DNA from: Clostridiales bacterium
GTDB taxonomy: Bacteria > Bacillota > Clostridia > Oscillospirales > Oscillospiraceae
Assembly: GCA_902363045.1 (NCBI GenBank)
Contig: CABIYX010000063.1
Span: 1-5,920 of the forward strand
Length of the DNA stretch: 5,920 nt
Direction: 5' to 3'
In this document: positions 1 through 5,754 of the stretch, one piece after another
How the letters are laid out: each line of letters opens with the position of its first letter
Numbering within the stretch: position 1 is the stretch's first letter
Position numbers and translations under genes: made by a program
The notes under the pieces: model-generated
What the model was told of the DNA's origin: nothing
Database searches by the model: none
Seen by the model: the letters and a program-made list of their open reading frames with translations, nothing else

Positions 1-121
1 TACCTGCTGGCCGCTTTTGGTATGCCCTTTTTCTCTCCTCAATTTTTCTTTATTTCCCTATTGACTTTTTATTTGCAGACTTTTCTTTTTGAATACGGCC
101 CTATATTTTATCACTTTTTTG

Positions 122-151
122 TGGAAAGGTAAACCGGAACTGTGTTATAAT
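122..151 (+). promoter_or_regulatory. Extended -10 promoter upstream of tsaE
   Basis: A perfect TATAAT at 146-151 is preceded by TG at 143-144 with one intervening base, which is the extended -10 arrangement recognised by the housekeeping sigma factor. No good -35 box lies 16-18 bases upstream; the best is TGGAAA at 122-127 with an 18-base spacer. This fits the known rule that extended -10 promoters tolerate poor -35 boxes. The start of transcription would fall near 158, giving a leader of about 37 bases before the tsaE ATG at 195. The preceding 1-142 stretch is T-rich and holds no gene I can support. The same 12 bases, CTGTGTTATAAT, occur again inside tsaB at 1189-1200. Confidence 0.6.
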
Positions 152-194
152 CAGGAGGAATTCAGAAAACAAACTGTGAACACGGGGGAAAGAC

Positions 195-623
195 ATGGAA
201 TATTGTTCCAATAGTGTGGCGGAGACCGAGGAGCTGGGCGCTCAGCTGGCCGCCCGGCTGCGCCCCGGGGACGTGGTGGCCTATACCGGGGACCTGGGGG
301 CGGGAAAGACCGCGTTTACCCGGGGGATCGCCCGGGGGCTGGGGATCCCGGAGCGGGTGACCAGCCCCACCTTCACCATTGTTAACGAGTATGAGGGGGG
401 GCGGCTGCCGCTGTTCCACTTTGATCTATACCGGCTGGGCGACCCGGAGGAGCTGTTTGACATCGGCTGGGAGGACTATCTGGCCCGGGGTGGCGTATGC
501 GCGGTGGAGTGGAGCGAGAACGTGGCCGGCGCCCTGGAGGACGAACCCATCCGGGTGGACATCCGCCGGGGGGCGCACGACGGACAGCGCATGATCTCCA
601 TCCGGAACGCGCCGGGGATGTGA
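195..623 (+). CDS. tsaE: tRNA t6A biosynthesis ATPase TsaE
   Basis: This is a 142-residue P-loop ATPase of the TsaE (YjeE) family. TsaE helps TsaB and TsaD transfer the threonylcarbamoyl group to A37 of tRNAs that read ANN codons; it acts in the cytosol. The Walker A motif GDLGAGKT is at residues 32-39, followed by the family block TSPTF at 56-60, HFDLYR at 75-80, GWEDYL at 91-96 and VEWSE at 104-108. Length is close to the usual 140-155 residues and both ends look complete. The ATG at 195 is preceded by a purine-rich GGGGGAAAG at 184-192, a usable though not classic ribosome-binding site. It is followed by tsaB after 64 bases, a common pairing in Firmicutes. Identification rests on motif content and on the neighbour and is firm. 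Confidence 0.95.
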   Translation: MEYCSNSVAETEELGAQLAARLRPGDVVAYTGDLGAGKTAFTRGIARGLGIPERVTSPTFTIVNEYEGGRLPLFHFDLYRLGDPEELFDIGWEDYLARGGVCAVEWSENVAGALEDEPIRVDIRRGAHDGQRMISIRNAPGM

Positions 624-687
624 CCGGGACGGAGGAACGTTTCCGGGAAGACAGATCAAGACTGCAAGAAAAGTGTGTGATGAAACC

Positions 688-1413
688 ATGAAAATATTGG
701 CGTTGGAGTCCTCTGCCACAGCCTGCTCCGCGGCGCTGTGGGGGGAGGAGGGGCTTATTGCCCAGAGCTTTCAGAACAGCGGCCTGACCCACAGCCGCAC
801 CCTGCTGCCCATGGCCCGGGACCTGCTGAACAACTGCGGGACGGGGCTGGAGCAGGTGGACGTGATCGCGGTGGCGGCGGGACCCGGCTCCTTTACCGGG
901 CTGCGCATCGGCGTGGCTACCGCCAAGGGCCTGGCCTGGGCGGAGGACAAGGACTGCGCGCCCTGCTCCACCCTGGAGTCCATGGCCTGGCCCCTGGCGT
1001 TTTTCCGGGACGCGGTCATCGTATGCGCCATGGACGCCCGGCGCAAGCAGGTCTATAACGCCCTGTTTCAGACGGATGGGGAGCGCCTGACCCGTCTGTC
1101 TCCTGACAGGGCCATCTCCCTGGAGGAGCTGGGGGAGGAGCTGAAAAAAATCAAAAAACGGAAAATAGTCGTTGGAGACGGGGCGAAGCTGTGTTATAAT
1201 ACCCTTCGAGAACAGGACGGACAGCTGGAGCTGGCCCCCGAGCTCCTGCGGATGCAGAGCGCCCAGGGGGTGGCCCGGGCGGCCCTGGAGCAGATCCGGG
1301 CCGGCGGGCTGGTGAAGGGCGGGGAACTGGCCCCTGTCTATCACCGGCTGTCCCAGGCGGAGCGCGAACGGCTGGAACGGGAGCGTCAGAGCCGCGGCAA
1401 TCAAAACAAATAA
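688..1413 (+). CDS. tsaB: tRNA t6A threonylcarbamoyltransferase complex subunit TsaB
   Basis: This is a 241-residue TsaB (YeaZ), a catalytically inactive ASKHA-fold paralogue of TsaD that acts as its scaffold in making t6A on tRNA. Visible family blocks are the N-terminal LALESS at residues 4-9 (often LAIDTS in other bacteria), HSRTLLP at 35-41, [11 protein letters not shown] at 65-75 and DARRKQVY at 116-123. The C-terminus has the usual SQAERER-type stretch. I chose ATG 688 because MKILALESS matches the family N-terminus; an in-frame GTG at 673 would add five residues (MCDET) with no family support. Neither start has a clear Shine-Dalgarno site. A three-codon frame (ATG at 680) ends in TGA overlapping the chosen ATG. 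Residues 151-171 are encoded by an unusually AT-rich segment that carries a promoter-like sequence. tsaD and rimI are not seen in the window. Confidence 0.95.
   Translation: MKILALESSATACSAALWGEEGLIAQSFQNSGLTHSRTLLPMARDLLNNCGTGLEQVDVIAVAAGPGSFTGLRIGVATAKGLAWAEDKDCAPCSTLESMAWPLAFFRDAVIVCAMDARRKQVYNALFQTDGERLTRLSPDRAISLEELGEELKKIKKRKIVVGDGAKLCYNTLREQDGQLELAPELLRMQSAQGVARAALEQIRAGGLVKGGELAPVYHRLSQAERERLERERQSRGNQNK
1172..1200 (+). promoter_or_regulatory. Candidate promoter inside tsaB, likely for upp
   Basis: TTGGAG at 1172-1177, a 17-base spacer, and a perfect TATAAT at 1195-1200 with TG at 1192-1193 make an extended -10 promoter inside the tsaB coding sequence. A-tracts at about 1144-1166 sit just upstream of the -35, where an UP element would lie. 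The -35 matches TTGACA at only three positions. Transcription would begin near 1207, about 220 bases before upp. The block CTGTGTTATAAT is identical to the one upstream of tsaE. The sequence also encodes conserved-looking protein, so coincidence is possible; activity is inferred. Confidence 0.45.
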
Positions 1414-1427
1414 AGGGGTTTATTGTG

Positions 1428-2069
1428 ATGTTTGAAAACGACAACAAGGTACACATTCTGGACCACCCGCTGCTTCAGCACAAGCTGAGCATCCTCCGGG
1501 ACGAGCGGACCGGCGTCAAGGAGTTCCGGGAGATCGTCTCTGAGATCGCCGCCCTGGAGTGCTATGAGGCCACCCGGGATCTGCCTACCCAGGAGGTGGA
1601 GATCAAGACCCCCGTGGCGACCGGGACCTTCCGGGTGCTGGCCGGGAAGAAGTTGGCCATCGTTCCCATCCTCCGGGCCGGCCTGGGCATGGTGGACGGG
1701 ATCCTGGACCTGATCCCCTCCGCCAAGGTGGGACATATCGGCCTGTACCGGGACCCTGAGACCCACCAGCCCGTGGAGTACTACTGCAAGATGCCCTCTG
1801 ATATTTCCGAGCGGGATGTGATCGTGCTGGATCCCATGCTGGCCACCGGCGGCTCCGCCTCCGCGGCCATTACCTTCATCAAGGGTTACGGCTGCAAGCA
1901 CATCAAGCTGATGAACGTCCTGGCCGCCCCCGAGGGGATCCAGGTGATCCGCCGCGACCACCCCGACGTGGACATCTATGTGGCCGGTGTGGACGAAAAG
2001 CTCAATGAGCACGCCTATATCGTCCCCGGCCTGGGCGACGCCGGCGACCGCATCTTCGGCACCAAATAA
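1428..2069 (+). CDS. upp: Uracil phosphoribosyltransferase
   Basis: This 213-residue protein converts uracil and PRPP to UMP and pyrophosphate, the pyrimidine salvage step, in the cytosol. The N-terminal block with [14 protein letters not shown] (residues 12-25) is typical of Upp. ILRAGLGM (81-88), the PRPP-binding loop [14 protein letters not shown] (131-144) and the C-terminal uracil-recognition block [12 protein letters not shown] (197-208) followed by FGTK are all intact. Length is near the family norm of 208-216. ATG 1428 is chosen over the in-frame GTG 1425 because AGGGG at 1414-1418 sits nine bases before the ATG and the family does not need the extra Met; the difference is one residue. 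It begins 14 bases after the tsaB stop, so read-through from tsaE-tsaB is likely, with a possible extra promoter inside tsaB. A strong hairpin terminator follows. Confidence 0.97.
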   Translation: MFENDNKVHILDHPLLQHKLSILRDERTGVKEFREIVSEIAALECYEATRDLPTQEVEIKTPVATGTFRVLAGKKLAIVPILRAGLGMVDGILDLIPSAKVGHIGLYRDPETHQPVEYYCKMPSDISERDVIVLDPMLATGGSASAAITFIKGYGCKHIKLMNVLAAPEGIQVIRRDHPDVDIYVAGVDEKLNEHAYIVPGLGDAGDRIFGTK

Positions 2070-2099
2070 GCGGCGGGTCAGGACAGATCCCAAGCATCC

Positions 2100-2140
2100 A
2101 ACATCCCCGGCGATCTCAGATCGCCGGGGATGTTTCGTTC
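2100..2140 (+). terminator. Rho-independent terminator after upp
   Basis: A perfect 16-bp inverted repeat (arms 2100-2115 and 2119-2134; core CCCCGGCGATC / GATCGCCGGGG) closes on a three-base TCA loop. It begins about 30 bases after the upp stop and runs into the short T-rich tail TTTCGTTCCTT. The stem is very stable, but the T-run is interrupted, so some read-through into the amidase-domain gene is possible. The position between two unrelated genes supports a terminator for the tsaE-tsaB-upp transcript. Confidence 0.85.
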
Positions 2141-2199
2141 CTTCCCAGGCACCTCCGCGCCTCTCCGGACATAGAACGGTGAGAGGGAGGGGAGCGCGC

Positions 2200-2700
2200 A
2201 TGGAACATCTGCTGCGATATGACCGGGCGGCGGCGGTGGCCTATGCCCACCGCTGGGCCTATGACCGAAATCCCCGGTACTATGATTACGGGAGGGTGGG
2301 GGGAGACTGCACCAGCTTTGCCTCCCAATGCCTGTACGCCGGGGCGGGGATCATGAACTACACACGGGACCTGGGCTGGTATTATCTGGACGGAAACCGC
2401 AAGGCCCCGGCCTGGACGGGCGTCCCATATTTCTACCGCTTCCTGCTTCGGAGCGCGCCCACACGGGGGCCGGTGGGGGTCCCGGCTCCGCCAGAGGCCC
2501 TGCTTCCGGGAGATTTTGTCCAGCTCCGGTTTGACGCGCCTGAGTTCGGCCATACCCCCGTAGTGGTGGAGACCGGCAGCCCGCCCACTCTGGACCGGAT
2601 CCTGGTGGCGGCCCACAGCCAGGACGCGGACCTCCGGCCCCTGAGCACCTACTCCTTCCGGGAGATCCGGGGGATCCATATTCTGGGTGTGCGTCCTTGA
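2200..2700 (+). CDS. Amidase-domain protein (Amidase_6-like)
   Basis: This 166-residue protein looks like a single putative amidase domain of the Amidase_6 type (related to the NlpC/P60 and CHAP cysteine hydrolases). Residues 5-35 carry the typical AAVAYAHRWAYDRNP segment, followed by GGDCTSFASQCLYAG (34-48) with the likely catalytic Cys37, LLPGD (101-105), then GHTPVVV (117-123) with the likely catalytic His118. A second His139 lies in AHSQDADLRPL (138-147), a block often seen in this family. There is no signal peptide, membrane segment or cell-wall-binding repeat, so an intracellular or lysis-released role is possible; the substrate is unknown. ATG 2200 is preceded by the strong site GGGAGGGGAG (2185-2194 region). 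It lies 66 bases after the upp terminator with no obvious promoter between. The family call rests on motif memory, the exact function on nothing. Confidence 0.8.
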   Translation: MEHLLRYDRAAAVAYAHRWAYDRNPRYYDYGRVGGDCTSFASQCLYAGAGIMNYTRDLGWYYLDGNRKAPAWTGVPYFYRFLLRSAPTRGPVGVPAPPEALLPGDFVQLRFDAPEFGHTPVVVETGSPPTLDRILVAAHSQDADLRPLSTYSFREIRGIHILGVRP

Positions 2701-2705
2701 AGCAA

Positions 2706-2732
2706 CGTCTGTCTTCGGGCGGAGGACGGATG
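2706..2732 (+). other. Weak hairpin just after the amidase-domain gene
   Basis: Arms 2706-2716 and 2722-2732 can form an 11-bp stem with three G-U pairs around a GGGCG loop, starting six bases after the stop codon. No T-run follows, so it is not a classic intrinsic terminator. It may protect or help end the mRNA, or be chance. Confidence 0.3.
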
Positions 2733-2775
2733 GATGAGAAAATGTTGTCCTTAGCTGTACATTTTTGAATCATCA

Positions 2776-2797
2776 CATAAAACTTGAAGTTTTTATG
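2776..2797. repeat. AT-rich palindrome in the gap before the serine cassette
   Basis: CATAAAACTT (2776-2785) and AAGTTTTTATG (2787-2797) are complementary around a single G, with one extra T in the right arm. The flanks TTTTTGAATCAT and ATGAATAAAAA show some further symmetry. It lies about 75 bases before the -35 box of the transporter promoter. It could be an operator for a dimeric regulator or a weak bidirectional terminator; the AT-only stem makes the latter poor. Confidence 0.4.
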
Positions 2798-2871
2798 AAT
2801 AAAAACGATATAAAGAAACTGTTAAAAATATAGAAAATTTAGAGTGAAAAGCGTTTTTTTGATGAATTTAC

Positions 2872-2900
2872 TTGGCAACTTTCCGGTTTCGTGCTATGCT
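2872..2900 (+). promoter_or_regulatory. Promoter of the serine transport/deamination cassette
   Basis: TTGGCA at 2872-2877, a spacer of exactly 17 bases, and TATGCT at 2895-2900 with TG at 2892-2893 form a housekeeping-sigma promoter with an extended -10. AT-rich DNA including a seven-T run (2854-2860) lies just upstream, where an UP element would act. Predicted transcription start is near 2907, about 50 bases before the transporter ATG. It is the best promoter match I see in the gap, and its placement suits a single transcript covering the three downstream genes. Confidence 0.75.
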
Positions 2901-2907
2901 TGCAGAG

Positions 2908-2921
2908 CCTTCGCAGGAAGG
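2908..2921 (+). promoter_or_regulatory. Small hairpin at the predicted 5' end of the cassette mRNA
   Basis: CCTTC (2908-2912) and GAAGG (2917-2921) pair perfectly around GCAG, right at the predicted transcript start. Hairpins at the extreme 5' end are known to slow mRNA decay in Firmicutes. Its stem is only 5 bp. It lies well before the ribosome-binding site GAGAGGAAG (2941-2949), so it should not block translation. Confidence 0.4.
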
Positions 2922-2957
2922 AATTGGTTATCTAAAATATGAGAGGAAGTAAGCGGC

Positions 2958-4160
2958 ATGGAAAAAAAGAAAAAGCTGGGCCTTGTGCCCAAACTGATTA
3001 TCGGCATTATACTGGGTATTCTGATCGGGTCCTTCTGCCCTGAGCTCGTCTGCCGGATCGTGGTGACCGCCTCCGGCCTGTTCAGTACATTTCTGAAATT
3101 CGTGATCCCCATGATGATTTTGGCGTACGTCACCATGGGGATCGCGGACCTGTCCCAGGGGGCCGGAAAACTGCTGGCCATCACGGCGGGGCTGTCCTAT
3201 GGCTCCACGCTGATCGCCGGCTCCTGCGCGTTCCTGGTGGCGATCACCCTGTTCCCAAGCTTTATGGACGCCTCCGCCCTGGAGCGGATCGCTGCCACCG
3301 CGGGCAACTCCGTGGCATCCCTGTTCAGCATCTCCGTGACCCCCATCCTGGATACCCTGGCCGCCGTGCTGCTGGCCTTCATCCTGGGCCTGAGCCTGTC
3401 CGCCATGAGGGGGAAGGAAATCGGCGACACCCTGTACAACGCCATCAAGGACTTCTCCGCCATCATCGACAAGGTGCTCCATGTGGCCATCGTTCCTCTG
3501 CTGCCCCTGTATATCTGCGGCACTTTTGTGGACATGACCCGCTCCGGTAAGACTTTCGTGATTCTGGGCATCCTATGGAAGGTGTTCCTGGTGGTCATCG
3601 CCATGCACCTGCTGTACCTGGTGTTCGCCTTTGCGGTGGCCGGCGGCGTCAGCCACAAGAATCCGATCACCCTTCTGAAAAATCAGATCCCGGGCTACAC
3701 CACCGCTCTGGGGACTCAATCCTCCGCCGCCACCATCCCGGTGAACCTCCAGTGCGCCGAGGCGGACGGCATCTCCCAGGAGATCCGCAACTTCGTGGTG
3801 CCCCTGTGTGCCAACATCCACATGGCCGGCTCCATGATCACCATCACCTCCTGCGCCACCGCGGTGTGCCTGATGAATGACCTGCCCATCAGTCTGGCTA
3901 CGGTGGTCCCCTTCATCGCCACCCTGGGCATCGCCATGGTGGCCTCTCCCGGCGCGCCGGGCGGATCCATTATGACCGCGCTTCCCTTCCTGTACATGGT
4001 GTTCGGTCCAGAGGCGGGCGATGTGAACGGCCCCATCTGCGCCATCATGGTGGCCTTGTACATCACCCAGGACTCCTTTGGCACCGCCTGCAACGTCTCC
4101 GGCGACAACGCCATCGGAATCATTGTGGACACCATCAACCGCAAGCTGTTCAAGGCATAA
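2958..4160 (+). CDS. sstT: SstT-like Na+/serine(-threonine) symporter, DAACS family
   Basis: This 400-residue membrane protein belongs to the dicarboxylate/amino acid:cation symporter family (GltPh fold). Hydrophobic segments run along most of it, after a short Lys-rich cytoplasmic start. The first re-entrant hairpin has ALGTQSSAATIPVN (250-263), the TM7 motif is HMAGSMITIT (288-297), hairpin 2 has SPGAPGGS (330-337), and TM8 has QDSFGTACNVSGD (371-383). From memory, these resemble E. coli SstT (SSAANIPVN, NMAGAAITIT, QDS) more than glutamate carriers. The position equal to GltPh Arg397, which holds the side-chain carboxylate of aspartate, is Gly375, while the equivalents of Asp394, Thr398, Asn401 and Asp405 are kept (Asp372, Thr376, Asn379, Asp383). 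That fits a small neutral substrate. Serine is inferred from this and from sdaAB-sdaAA, which begin 26 bases downstream. Threonine or another neutral amino acid remains possible. Confidence 0.85.
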   Translation: MEKKKKLGLVPKLIIGIILGILIGSFCPELVCRIVVTASGLFSTFLKFVIPMMILAYVTMGIADLSQGAGKLLAITAGLSYGSTLIAGSCAFLVAITLFPSFMDASALERIAATAGNSVASLFSISVTPILDTLAAVLLAFILGLSLSAMRGKEIGDTLYNAIKDFSAIIDKVLHVAIVPLLPLYICGTFVDMTRSGKTFVILGILWKVFLVVIAMHLLYLVFAFAVAGGVSHKNPITLLKNQIPGYTTALGTQSSAATIPVNLQCAEADGISQEIRNFVVPLCANIHMAGSMITITSCATAVCLMNDLPISLATVVPFIATLGIAMVASPGAPGGSIMTALPFLYMVFGPEAGDVNGPICAIMVALYITQDSFGTACNVSGDNAIGIIVDTINRKLFKA

Positions 4161-4186
4161 TTCCGACCTGCCCTGAGGAGGCTTCT

Positions 4187-4846
4187 ATGAACGTATTTGA
4201 CATCATTGGGCCGGTGATGATCGGCCCCTCCAGCTCCCACACCGCCGGCGCGGTCCGTCTGGGCCGGGTGGCGTGGAAGATCCTGGGCGATAAAGTGGTA
4301 AAGGCGGACATTGAACTGTCCGGCTCCTTTGCTCAGACCTACCGGGGCCACGGAACGGACAAGGCCCTCATTGCCGGCGTGATGGGGATGGACTCGGATG
4401 ACGAACGGATCCGCCACTCCCTCCAGCTGGCGAAGGAGAGCGGCATGGAGTTCGCCTTCCATGAGACTGAGATTCCGGGCGCCCACCCCAACACCGCGCG
4501 GATCGCCGTGACCGGCGCCCAGGGGGGTACCACCGTGATCCAGGGGGCCTCTATTGGGGGAGGCAATATCCTGATCACGGAGATCAACGGGATGGCGGTC
4601 TCCTTCACGGGGCAGTACAACACCCTGCTGGTGCTCCACTATGACAAGCCGGGCACCATTGCTGCGGTGACCAACTTCATGGCCTATTCCGAGGTCAATA
4701 TCGGGAATTTCCGCCTCTCCCGCCCCAAAAAGGGGGGCGAGGCCGTTATGACCATCGAGGTGGACGGCGACGTGTCCGACGCGCTGATCAGCAGTCTAAA
4801 GATCCTGCCCAACATCATCAACGTGGTGTTGATCCGGGCGATTTGA
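4187..4846 (+). CDS. sdaAB: L-serine dehydratase, iron-sulfur-dependent, beta subunit
   Basis: This 219-residue protein is the beta chain of the two-chain iron-sulfur L-serine dehydratase, which with SdaAA converts L-serine to pyruvate and ammonia in the cytosol. The N-terminal signature IGPSSSHTAGAVR is at residues 12-24, followed by GHGTDKAL (54-61), AHPNTARI (99-106) and GASIGGG (120-126). From about residue 146 the sequence changes to an ACT domain (LLVLHYDKPGTIAAVTNF, then NIGNFRLSR), the small-molecule-sensing module usual in this chain; the bound ligand is not evident from sequence. Length matches the family (about 220). The ATG is preceded by GAGGAGG at 4175-4181 with a five-base gap, a strong site. 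It lies 26 bases after the transporter and 13 bases before sdaAA, so co-transcription is very likely. Confidence 0.96.
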   Translation: MNVFDIIGPVMIGPSSSHTAGAVRLGRVAWKILGDKVVKADIELSGSFAQTYRGHGTDKALIAGVMGMDSDDERIRHSLQLAKESGMEFAFHETEIPGAHPNTARIAVTGAQGGTTVIQGASIGGGNILITEINGMAVSFTGQYNTLLVLHYDKPGTIAAVTNFMAYSEVNIGNFRLSRPKKGGEAVMTIEVDGDVSDALISSLKILPNIINVVLIRAI

Positions 4847-4859
4847 GGAGGGGGAAGCA

Positions 4860-5741
4860 ATGCTGGAATATTCTTCGATCGCGGAGCTCTGCCAGGCGGC
4901 GGAGCAGGCCGGGACCACTATCTCCCAGACTGCCCTGGCCGATCAGTCGGAGCAGATGGAGCAGCCGGCCGACGTTTTGTACCGGCGCATGGCGGACAGC
5001 CTGGTCGTGATGCGCGACGCGGTCCGGGCGGGGATGGATCCGGAGCTGCGGTCCACCTCCGGCCTCACCGGCGGAGACGCGGCCAAAATGGCCCGCTACG
5101 CGGAGCAGGGCGGGATCACCGGAGCATTTCTCAACCGGGCGATGGCGCGGGCCATCGCGGTTTCAGAGTACAACGCCGCCATGGGCAAGGTGGTGGCCGC
5201 CCCCACGGCGGGGTCCTGCGGAATCCTGCCGGGAACCGTTGTCTCCATGCTGGAGGAGGGCCTGTGTGACGAGCGTGCCGCGGTCATGGCCCTGTTCACC
5301 GCCGGGGCCATCGGCATGGTGATCGCTCAGCAGGCGTCCATTGCCGGGGCCCAGGGAGGCTGTCAGGCGGAGTGCGGCTCCGCCTCCGCCATGGCCGCCG
5401 CGGCCCTGGTGGAGCTGTGCGGCGGAACGCCGGCCCAGTCCGTCCACGCCTGTGCCATGGCCATCAAGAACCAGCTGGGGCTGGTGTGCGACCCGGTGGC
5501 CGGCCTGGTGGAGATCCCCTGCATCAAGCGCAACGTCTCCGGCATCGCCATCGCCTTCACCGCGGCGGAGATGGCCCTTGCGGGGATCGAGAGCAAGATC
5601 CCCGCGGACGAGTGTATCCAGGCCATGCGGGCGGTGGGCGACTCTATGCCCTGCGCTCTGAAGGAGACGGCCCAGGGGGGGCTTGCCACGACGCCCACCG
5701 GGATAGAACTGAAGCGGAGGGTGTTCGGTCCAGCTGATTGA
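4860..5741 (+). CDS. sdaAA: L-serine dehydratase, iron-sulfur-dependent, alpha subunit
   Basis: This 293-residue protein is the catalytic alpha chain, which carries the oxygen-labile [4Fe-4S] cluster. Landmark blocks are STSGLTGGDAAKM (65-77), AAPTAGSCGILPG (113-125), AQGGCQAECGSASAMAAAAL (164-183), CDPVAGLVEIPCIKRN (210-225) and the C-terminal GGLATTPTG (273-281). Cys168, Cys210 and Cys221 are the likely cluster ligands: their spacing of 42 and 11 equals that of the three ligands I recall for the Legionella enzyme (343, 385, 396). The chain ends VFGPAD and has no C-terminal Cys, unlike that single-chain enzyme, whose tail Cys plugs the cluster. Length is normal for the separate alpha chain. 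GGAGGGGG (4847-4854) begins right after the sdaAB stop, so translation is probably coupled. No terminator is seen in the following 180 bases. Confidence 0.96.
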   Translation: MLEYSSIAELCQAAEQAGTTISQTALADQSEQMEQPADVLYRRMADSLVVMRDAVRAGMDPELRSTSGLTGGDAAKMARYAEQGGITGAFLNRAMARAIAVSEYNAAMGKVVAAPTAGSCGILPGTVVSMLEEGLCDERAAVMALFTAGAIGMVIAQQASIAGAQGGCQAECGSASAMAAAALVELCGGTPAQSVHACAMAIKNQLGLVCDPVAGLVEIPCIKRNVSGIAIAFTAAEMALAGIESKIPADECIQAMRAVGDSMPCALKETAQGGLATTPTGIELKRRVFGPAD

Positions 5742-5754
5742 GCGGGCGTAAAGC

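Noticed and set aside
34..41. Minus-strand GAGGAGAG suggesting a divergent gene at the left edge
   Set aside because: No ATG, GTG or TTG follows at a suitable distance before the window edge.
153..160. AGGAGGAA, a strong Shine-Dalgarno-like sequence upstream of tsaE
   Set aside because: No start codon follows at a usable distance, and the predicted transcript starts near 158, so most of it would not be transcribed.
1144..1150. Run of seven A as a possible frameshift slippery site in tsaB
   Set aside because: The tsaB frame continues to a normal C-terminus, and no stimulatory structure or useful alternative frame is evident.
382..1404. Long minus-strand open frame of 340 codons
   Set aside because: It is antisense to tsaE and tsaB, whose motifs are intact. 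Its protein is Pro/Gly/Arg-rich and low in complexity, as expected for a shadow frame in GC-rich DNA.
1401..2201. Minus-strand open frame of 266 codons over upp
   Set aside because: It covers upp and its terminator in antisense and is His/Gly-rich without family motifs; a shadow frame.
2809..2814. TATAAA as an alternative -10 upstream of the transporter
   Set aside because: The only partner is TTGAAG at 2784-2789 with a 19-base spacer, and the leader would be long. The 2872-2900 promoter is clearly better.
2825..2839. CodY-box-like 15-mer AAAATATAGAAAATT upstream of the serine cassette
   Set aside because: It differs from AATTTTCNGAAAATT at four positions, in very AT-rich DNA where such matches arise easily. 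Not strong enough to call.
3716..4639. Minus-strand open frame of 307 codons across the transporter-sdaAB junction
   Set aside because: It is antisense to two well-supported genes, has no recognisable motif, and is explained by GC-biased third positions.
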